DNA from: a virus
Strand: one strand, 5' to 3'
IMG/VR virus record: IMGVR_UViG_3300010885_043982
Coordinates: 1 to 45,060 of that record
Length of the DNA stretch: 45,060 nt
The position numbers and the translations under genes were made by a program. The notes under the pieces are model-generated. The model worked only from the letters and a program-made list of their open reading frames with translations, did no database searches and was not told where the DNA came from. Numbering within the stretch: position 1 is the first letter of the stretch; the number at the start of each line of letters is the position of its first letter. This document shows, one piece after another, positions 41,152 through 45,060 of the stretch.

Positions 41152-41967
41152 TTAATTATTTAATCCGTTAAACCCACCTAACGTAATTGCGTTTAATTGT
41201 GCATATGGAACACCATAGGCATCAGTAAAAATAGGGTGAGGAGCAATTGCACCTACCGGAGCTGTTCCCCCACTGAAATCCCCAAGTATTCCAATAGTAT
41301 AAGCATATTGATTATTAACACTATAACCTGATAACGGCCAAGGACTTGGTGACGGAGTTGGGGTATTGGTCGGTGTTGGTGTATTTGTTGGGGTTCGTGT
41401 TGGAGTACCTGTTTGTGTCGGCGTATTTGTTGGTGTTTGGGTTGGTGTTTTTGTTTGAGTTGGAGTTGGTGTTGGTGTACCAGTTTTAGTTGGAGTTGGA
41501 GTTGGTGTACCAGTTTTAGTTGGAGTTTGTGTTGGGGTACCTGTTTGAGTATTTGTTGGAGTGTTTGTAGGTGTTCCTGTATTTGTTTGAGTTGGAGTTG
41601 GTGTTGGTGTACCAGTTTTAGTTGGAGTTGGAGTTGGTGTACCAGTTTTAGTTGGAGTTTGAGTCGGCGTACCTGTTTGAGTCGGCGTATTTGTTGGTGT
41701 TTGAGTTTGAGTTGGTGTTGGAGTCGGTGTTGGATTTGCTGTGAAACAAGTTGTACAATCACCATAATCTATCGATAATGTTGCAACATAATCTGAACCT
41801 GTACTAGGTTCTGCGGTGTCAACGATTTCATAACATCCTTGTGCCGTAGCACCAGTAAATGTTAAATAATAATTTCCCCCAACTGTAGGAAGAGAAGCAC
41901 TGTTAAATTCAACAGTTACTGCCGAACCTCCTGCGCAAGGTGCTATAAGATATGTTACAAATGCCAT
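41152..41967 (-). CDS. Thr/Pro-repeat virion-like protein
   Basis: The 271-residue protein has a small N-terminal domain ([40 protein letters not shown]) with four Cys residues, a long Thr/Pro repeat (about 78-210, [37 protein letters not shown]), and a C-terminal domain ([20 protein letters not shown]). No signal peptide or anchor is visible. Extended Thr/Pro repeats act as stiff linkers or stalks and are typical O-glycosylation substrates, which may matter beside a large sugar cluster. It is probably a head decoration, tail or fibre-associated protein. It has an exact TATTTATA element before it. Confidence 0.65.
   Translation of the reverse strand: MAFVTYLIAPCAGGSAVTVEFNSASLPTVGGNYYLTFTGATAQGCYEIVDTAEPSTGSDYVATLSIDYGDCTTCFTANPTPTPTPTQTQTPTNTPTQTGTPTQTPTKTGTPTPTPTKTGTPTPTPTQTNTGTPTNTPTNTQTGTPTQTPTKTGTPTPTPTKTGTPTPTPTQTKTPTQTPTNTPTQTGTPTRTPTNTPTPTNTPTPSPSPWPLSGYSVNNQYAYTIGILGDFSGGTAPVGAIAPHPIFTDAYGVPYAQLNAITLGGFNGLNN
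41345..41735. repeat. Thr/Pro codon repeat region
   Basis: About 390 bp of nested repeats, seen on the plus strand as GTTGGTGTACCAGTTTTAGT-type units, encoding [10 protein letters not shown]-type units in the minus-strand gene at 41152. The units are imperfect and of mixed length. Confidence 0.85.
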
Positions 41968-41979
41968 TAATTTTTTATT

Positions 41980-41987
41980 TATAAATA
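41980..41987 (-). promoter_or_regulatory. Candidate late promoter element
   Basis: Exact TATTTATA in minus-strand sense, 12 nt before the ATG at 41967. Confidence 0.5.
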
Positions 41988-42020
41988 TATGATTATTAAC
42001 AATTATTGAAAATTAAATGA

Positions 42021-42752
42021 TTAATCCTCCATTTTTCTTTCAACAGATAGTTCTTTATCTGTTCCTTTATTAATGGAATCGAATAAATTTTCAATATGAC
42101 CGGACCTTCTTAGGTATTTAAAGACTAAATTTTCATAAGATAATTCTCCTCCATCGTCCAATCCTGACTGACGATATTTTTTTAATTTGTCTTTAATCGA
42201 TTCAAGAACTTTGATATCTCCATTCTCAACAGCGGTATCTATTTTCTCAACCCAATTTTTAATTTTATCTTCAAGAACTTTTTTATTTATCTCTAAATTT
42301 GTTTTTCTTGGAACACTAATCCATTTATTATTCATTATAGAATATACCCCTGAACTAATATGAGGTTCTTCGGCATCTTGAGCGTATAATTCCACATCAT
42401 AACCAAAGATTTTAATGTTATGATTTGTGTTGAAAAGTTGTTTTTTTAAATTGAAGAGTTCTTTGTATAGTTCATCCTCGTCTCCGTATTCATCCATATC
42501 TACAATAACATGTAAATCAAAATCTGAAAATTCAGACCAATTGAAATTTGATAATGAGCCGGTTAGAACAACATCTTCAACAAATACATTATCACCCAAA
42601 TAATCTACAAACTCTTCAGCAATACGCTCAAGAGCTTCTTTAACCTTAGGAATCATAGTCGCCTTCTTCGGGTTATCCGGATTTTCCCATACTTTTGGGT
42701 TAAGGGTTTCTTTAATAGAAAAACTATTAAGTATTTGTTGGGATTTACTCAT
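42021..42752 (-). CDS. Nucleotidyltransferase-fold protein, possibly packaged
   Basis: The 243-residue protein has a pol-beta-type nucleotidyltransferase core: LTGSLSNFNWSEFSDFDLHV (residues 63-82) with Gly65-Ser66 and metal-binding Asp77 and Asp79, and a third acid in GYDVELYAQD (Asp119 or Glu121). It may transfer NMP to a protein, nucleic acid or small molecule; no substrate-specific domain is visible. The N-terminus QQILNSFSIKETLNPKVWE contains IKE|T (13-16), a gp21-type site, so the enzyme could be carried into the cell inside the capsid like T4 Alt. TATTTATA lies 3 nt before its start. Confidence 0.75.
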   Translation of the reverse strand: MSKSQQILNSFSIKETLNPKVWENPDNPKKATMIPKVKEALERIAEEFVDYLGDNVFVEDVVLTGSLSNFNWSEFSDFDLHVIVDMDEYGDEDELYKELFNLKKQLFNTNHNIKIFGYDVELYAQDAEEPHISSGVYSIMNNKWISVPRKTNLEINKKVLEDKIKNWVEKIDTAVENGDIKVLESIKDKLKKYRQSGLDDGGELSYENLVFKYLRRSGHIENLFDSINKGTDKELSVERKMED

Positions 42753-42755
42753 TAT

Positions 42756-42763
42756 TATAAATA
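42756..42763 (-). promoter_or_regulatory. Candidate late promoter element
   Basis: Exact TATTTATA in minus-strand sense, 3 nt before the ATG at 42752. A transcript beginning 6-7 nt after it would start at the ATG. Confidence 0.45.
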
Positions 42764-43006
42764 CTACACTTTAGTATACTTGTAGGCTTTTGATATCTCA
42801 TTTACGAAAAATTTTCCTTGGGATTCTGCTGCTCTAAATTTTGTGTAGGTTTGGTGTGGAACTTCATCATACTCATACTTAAATCCGTTGTTAAATTCAA
42901 CAACTAATTTTTTTGTCTCAGTATCGTATTCAGTTCTTTTAATGTTTGACGATTTAATTTCATTAATAATCTTCGTCCCCTTGATTTCCTCTCTCGTAAT
43001 CCCCAT
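42764..43006 (-). CDS. KTSC-domain protein
   Basis: The 80-residue protein matches the KTSC domain over residues 20-80: SSNIKRTEYDTETKKLVVEF, FNNGFKYEYDEVPHQTYTKF, and RAAESQGKFFVNEISKAYKY. These small domains occur in lysyl-tRNA synthetases, phage and plasmid proteins and are thought to bind nucleic acid. The start overlaps the upstream gene by 44 nt, but no other start codon fits. Expected to be a soluble protein with unknown role in the phage. Confidence 0.75.
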   Translation of the reverse strand: MGITREEIKGTKIINEIKSSNIKRTEYDTETKKLVVEFNNGFKYEYDEVPHQTYTKFRAAESQGKFFVNEISKAYKYTKV

Positions 43007-43295
43007 CGCTTAGTGGTGTTAGTTCATTTATGTTTTGTAGTATTGGTGTTAAATAACTAGTGAAGTTGTTCCAATCTACATCAAAACCTAAGTCTTTTAC
43101 TTGTTGGAATAAAGCCTTTTGTTCATCACCAAAATTATGGTATAAGTTCATTAAACGATTTTCGTAATATGGTGGTTTTTCTAAATCCTTTTCACTCCAT
43201 CCTTGAGATTGAAAATATTGTCTTATTTCAAGATACAGTTCACTTAATCGTTGTAACCCAACACTATTATTTAAAAATTTTTCAAATGGTCTCAT
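42963..43295 (-). CDS. Hypothetical protein
   Basis: Not recognised. The ATG at 43295 is preferred to a more upstream frame start because TATTTATT lies 3 nt before it and the upstream part runs into the terminator. The 110-residue protein is helical and charged (SVGLQRLSELYLEIRQYFQS, MNLYHNFGDEQKALFQQVKD) with an acidic end. It overlaps the KTSC gene by 44 nt and is probably co-expressed with it. Confidence 0.6.
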   Translation of the reverse strand: MRPFEKFLNNSVGLQRLSELYLEIRQYFQSQGWSEKDLEKPPYYENRLMNLYHNFGDEQKALFQQVKDLGFDVDWNNFTSYLTPILQNINELTPLSDGDYERGNQGDEDY

Positions 43296-43298
43296 ACT

Positions 43299-43306
43299 AA
43301 TAAATA
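43299..43306 (-). promoter_or_regulatory. Candidate late promoter element
   Basis: Sense TATTTATT, 3 nt before the ATG at 43295, just downstream of the terminator at 43322-43350. Confidence 0.45.
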
Positions 43307-43321
43307 TGGTGTTGATTAGAA

Positions 43322-43350
43322 TAAAAAACCCCACCGGTGAGGGCGGGGTT
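43322..43350 (-). terminator. Intrinsic terminator after the UVR gene
   Basis: GC-rich stem AACCCC/GGGGTT with inner pairing, followed on the minus strand by a six-base T run. It begins 5 nt after the UVR gene stop. Confidence 0.88.
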
Positions 43351-43354
43351 AGTT

Positions 43355-43732
43355 TTAAGATTTTAATTTTTTCAATTCATCACGAATCTCAATAGACCTT
43401 TCAAAGTTATGGTCATTAATTGTCTGTTTCAACTCTTCTTCAAGTTTAGAGATGGTCTCTTGATTGGTTTCCATTTTTCTAATTTGGTCCCTAATCTCAA
43501 CCGCTTTCTCAAAGTCTTCATTTTCAATTGCCAACTCAAGTTGTCGTTTTAAACCATTACTTCCTTTAGATGTTTTTGGTTCTGAACTTCTATAAAATGA
43601 AGTTATTTTTATTGTACCATCGTCAGATACTCTTGTTTCTGATTTCCATTGACCTAACTGAGAATCAAACTGAGAGGACATATCATCAAACATCCTCAAA
43701 ATGTCATTAAAATTTTTTCTGTCTCCAAACAT
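43355..43732 (-). CDS. UVR-motif protein (McsA-like)
   Basis: The 125-residue protein has two UVR (UvrB/UvrC-type) motifs: residues 61-87 (LKRQLELAIENEDFEKAVEI) and 97-124 (LEEELKQTINDHNFERSIEI), each ending RDxIRK or RDELKK. An N-terminal part (LRMFDDMSSQFDSQLGQWKS) is unrelated. UVR motifs occur in McsA, an adaptor/activator of ClpC, as well as in UvrB and UvrC. The ClpC-like gene diverges from it 171 nt away and contains the same motif, so a partner role for that ATPase is suspected. No zinc-finger Cys residues of McsA are present. Confidence 0.75.
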   Translation of the reverse strand: MFGDRKNFNDILRMFDDMSSQFDSQLGQWKSETRVSDDGTIKITSFYRSSEPKTSKGSNGLKRQLELAIENEDFEKAVEIRDQIRKMETNQETISKLEEELKQTINDHNFERSIEIRDELKKLKS

Positions 43733-43763
43733 AATTTTATTTTTTTAATTAAAGTTTATTTTA

Positions 43764-43771
43764 TACCTTTG
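43764..43771 (+). promoter_or_regulatory. Candidate Bacteroidota-type promoter (TACCTTTG)
   Basis: TACCTTTG matches TAnnTTTG and points toward the ClpC-like gene, leaving a leader of about 125 nt. A second, poorer match, TACACCTTTG, lies at 43875-43884, 19 nt before the ATG. The 171-nt gap 43733-43903 has no other gene. Confidence 0.45.
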
Positions 43772-43903
43772 TCGTATTCAAATAATATACCATTCAAATA
43801 AATATGTCAATATGTCAGGTTAAAAAAAATTTACTGACAATTTGACTAAAAATTAGGATAAGAATAAAATTTGATACACCTTTGTAAAATAAAATTATAA
43901 ACT

Positions 43904-45060
43904 ATGAACGACTTAATGGACGACAACGACAAATCAGGTAACAAAGCACAAAAACAAGCTATGGATACAAACACTCCTGTATTGGACAACTTCAGTAGAG
44001 ATTTAAATAAACTAGCTGAGGCGGGTAAATTAGACCCTGTTATTGGTAGAGATGATGAGATTTTGAGAATTGCTCAAATCCTTTCTCGTAGAAAAAAGAA
44101 CAACCCTATTATTTTGGGAGAACCCGGATGTGGTAAAACCGCATTAGTAGAGGGGTTGGCAATGAAAATTGTGAGTGGTGAATGTCCAAGAAACTTAGTG
44201 GACAAAAGAATTGTGAACCTTGATTTAACTTCAGTTGTTGCTGGTACAAAGTATCGTGGTCAATTTGAGGAAAGAATGAAAGTGATTATTGAAGAACTTA
44301 ATTCTAACCCAAATATCATCGTGTTTATCGATGAGATTCATACCTTGGTTGGTTCCGGTAATTCTTCAGGTTCAATGGACGGTTCAAATATCTTTAAACC
44401 GGCCCTTGCTCGTGGAGAAGTTCAATGTATTGGTGCTACAACTCTTGATGAGTTCCGTAAAAACATTGAGAAAGACGGAGCATTGGAAAGAAGATTCCAA
44501 AAAGTAATTGTGGAACCATCTACAGTTGAAGAAACAATCGAAATACTTAAGAATGTTCGTGATAAATACGAATCATACCACAAGGTATTATATAGTGACG
44601 AAGTTGTGGAAACTTGTGTTAAATTAGCTGACCGTTATATCACTGACCGTGAATTCCCGGATAAGGCATTTGACATCTTAGATGAGGTTGGGGCTCGTAT
44701 GCAAACCGAGATTAAAGTTCCTGAGATTATTGAGGAATTAAAAAAGAAAGCTGCTGAGATTAAAATTGAGAAAATGGAAGTAGTTAAAAAACAAAACTAC
44801 GAACATGCCGCTCAACTTAGAGATAAAGAGAAAAAATTGTTAACTCAACTTGAAGTTGAGAAAGAGAAGTTTACCAAACAAATGGATTTGGAAAAACAAA
44901 CTATTGTTCTTGAAACTGTTTATCAAGTGGTGTCAAGTATGACTAAAATTCCTGTGAATAAAATGGACGCAGATGACTCTAAAGCGTTAATGAATTTAGA
45001 TAAGTCAATCATGGGTAAAGTAATCGGTCAGGATGTAGCGGTTGTTAAGATTGCAAAATC
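43904..45060 (+). CDS. ClpC-like AAA+ unfoldase, 3' end outside window
   Basis: Frame begins with ATG at 43904 and is open to the last base (385 residues visible), so the gene continues to the right. After about 25 polar residues it goes straight into an AAA+ D1 domain: VLDNFSRDLNKLAEAGKLDP, Walker A GEPGCGKT (72-79), Walker B IIVFIDEIHTLVG (138-150), and a GATTLDEFRKNIEKDGALER sensor region. A UVR-like M domain follows (about 290-316, QNYEHAAQLRDKEKKL), then the start of D2 (GKVIGQDVAVVKIAK). The usual N-terminal Clp repeat domain is absent. It should unfold or remodel proteins using ATP, possibly feeding a host ClpP. Confidence 0.9.
   Translation, partial: MNDLMDDNDKSGNKAQKQAMDTNTPVLDNFSRDLNKLAEAGKLDPVIGRDDEILRIAQILSRRKKNNPIILGEPGCGKTALVEGLAMKIVSGECPRNLVDKRIVNLDLTSVVAGTKYRGQFEERMKVIIEELNSNPNIIVFIDEIHTLVGSGNSSGSMDGSNIFKPALARGEVQCIGATTLDEFRKNIEKDGALERRFQKVIVEPSTVEETIEILKNVRDKYESYHKVLYSDEVVETCVKLADRYITDREFPDKAFDILDEVGARMQTEIKVPEIIEELKKKAAEIKIEKMEVVKKQNYEHAAQLRDKEKKLLTQLEVEKEKFTKQMDLEKQTIVLETVYQVVSSMTKIPVNKMDADDSKALMNLDKSIMGKVIGQDVAVVKIAK

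Noticed and set aside
41253-41778. Long frames on both strands across the Thr/Pro repeat (170 aa minus in another frame, 121 aa plus)
   Set aside because: Low-complexity shadows of the repeat (Gln/Leu/His-rich, Cys/Trp/Ser-rich); the frame with sensible flanking domains and promoter element is the minus-strand 41152-41967.
44289-44507. 72-residue plus-strand frame at the right edge
   Set aside because: It lies inside the ClpC-like gene in another frame.
1-45060. Search for tRNA genes and integrase/att signs
   Set aside because: Intergenic gaps are all under 200 nt and none folds as a tRNA cloverleaf by eye; no recombinase seen.

Overview
The window is a stretch of a large, AT-rich genome of a T4-like contractile-tailed phage (myovirus), most likely infecting a member of the Bacteroidota. 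The T4-type evidence is a contiguous head module on the minus strand: large terminase, portal, candidate core proteins, gp21-type prohead protease, acidic gp22-like scaffold and a gp23-type major capsid protein with a recognisable maturation site (LINE|A). A gp55-like late sigma factor and a gp5-like baseplate protein on the plus strand agree with this. The Bacteroidota host is inferred from candidate TAnnTTTG promoter elements, a DUF4494-type protein, near absence of Shine-Dalgarno sequences and very AT-rich spacers. No tRNA, rRNA, integrase or CRISPR array was seen.

Layout. (1) 1-16976, plus strand: a tightly packed carbohydrate cluster with about ten glycosyltransferase-type proteins (including a GT11 fucosyltransferase-like and a GT6 histo-blood-group-like enzyme), GDP-mannose 4,6-dehydratase, a GDP-fucose-synthase-type epimerase/reductase, a ColD-like PLP enzyme with His in place of the catalytic Lys, a UDP-sugar dehydrogenase-like protein lacking its catalytic Cys, and a methyltransferase. 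An exonuclease, a dUTPase, PhoH and a degenerate HAD-like protein are interspersed. (2) 16977-17723: gp55-like late sigma factor. (3) 17743-23900, plus strand: large virion proteins, probably baseplate/tail. (4) 23971-25999: small unknown genes and an FkbM-type methyltransferase, with the strand switch at about 24.36 kb. (5) 26076-43732, minus strand: zinc-ribbon virion protein, HNH endonuclease, capsid, scaffold, protease, core, portal, terminase, acidic and repeat-rich probable internal or decoration proteins, a nucleotidyltransferase, a KTSC protein and a UVR-motif protein. (6) 43904 to the right edge, plus strand: a ClpC-like AAA+ unfoldase cut by the window end.

How the parts work together. 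The left cluster appears to build or modify a deoxyhexose-bearing glycan, either on virion proteins or on the host surface. The combination GMD + GFS/ColC-like + ColD-like + GT11 + GT6 is what would be needed for an ABH-like cap, Fuc (or colitose) alpha1-2 Gal with an alpha1-3 Gal/GalNAc. A long Thr/Pro-repeat virion-like protein at 41.2-42.0 kb is a possible acceptor. The structural genes share a sense-strand TATTTAT(A/T) element just upstream of their starts, absent from the junctions I inspected in the glycan cluster. It is the reverse complement of the T4 late core and a candidate target of the gp55-like sigma factor. Several head-region proteins carry short N-terminal leaders ending in (L/I)xE, consistent with gp21-type cleavage and encapsidation.

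Limits: all family calls are from reading motifs by eye, with no database search. Many virion proteins are assigned by position only.
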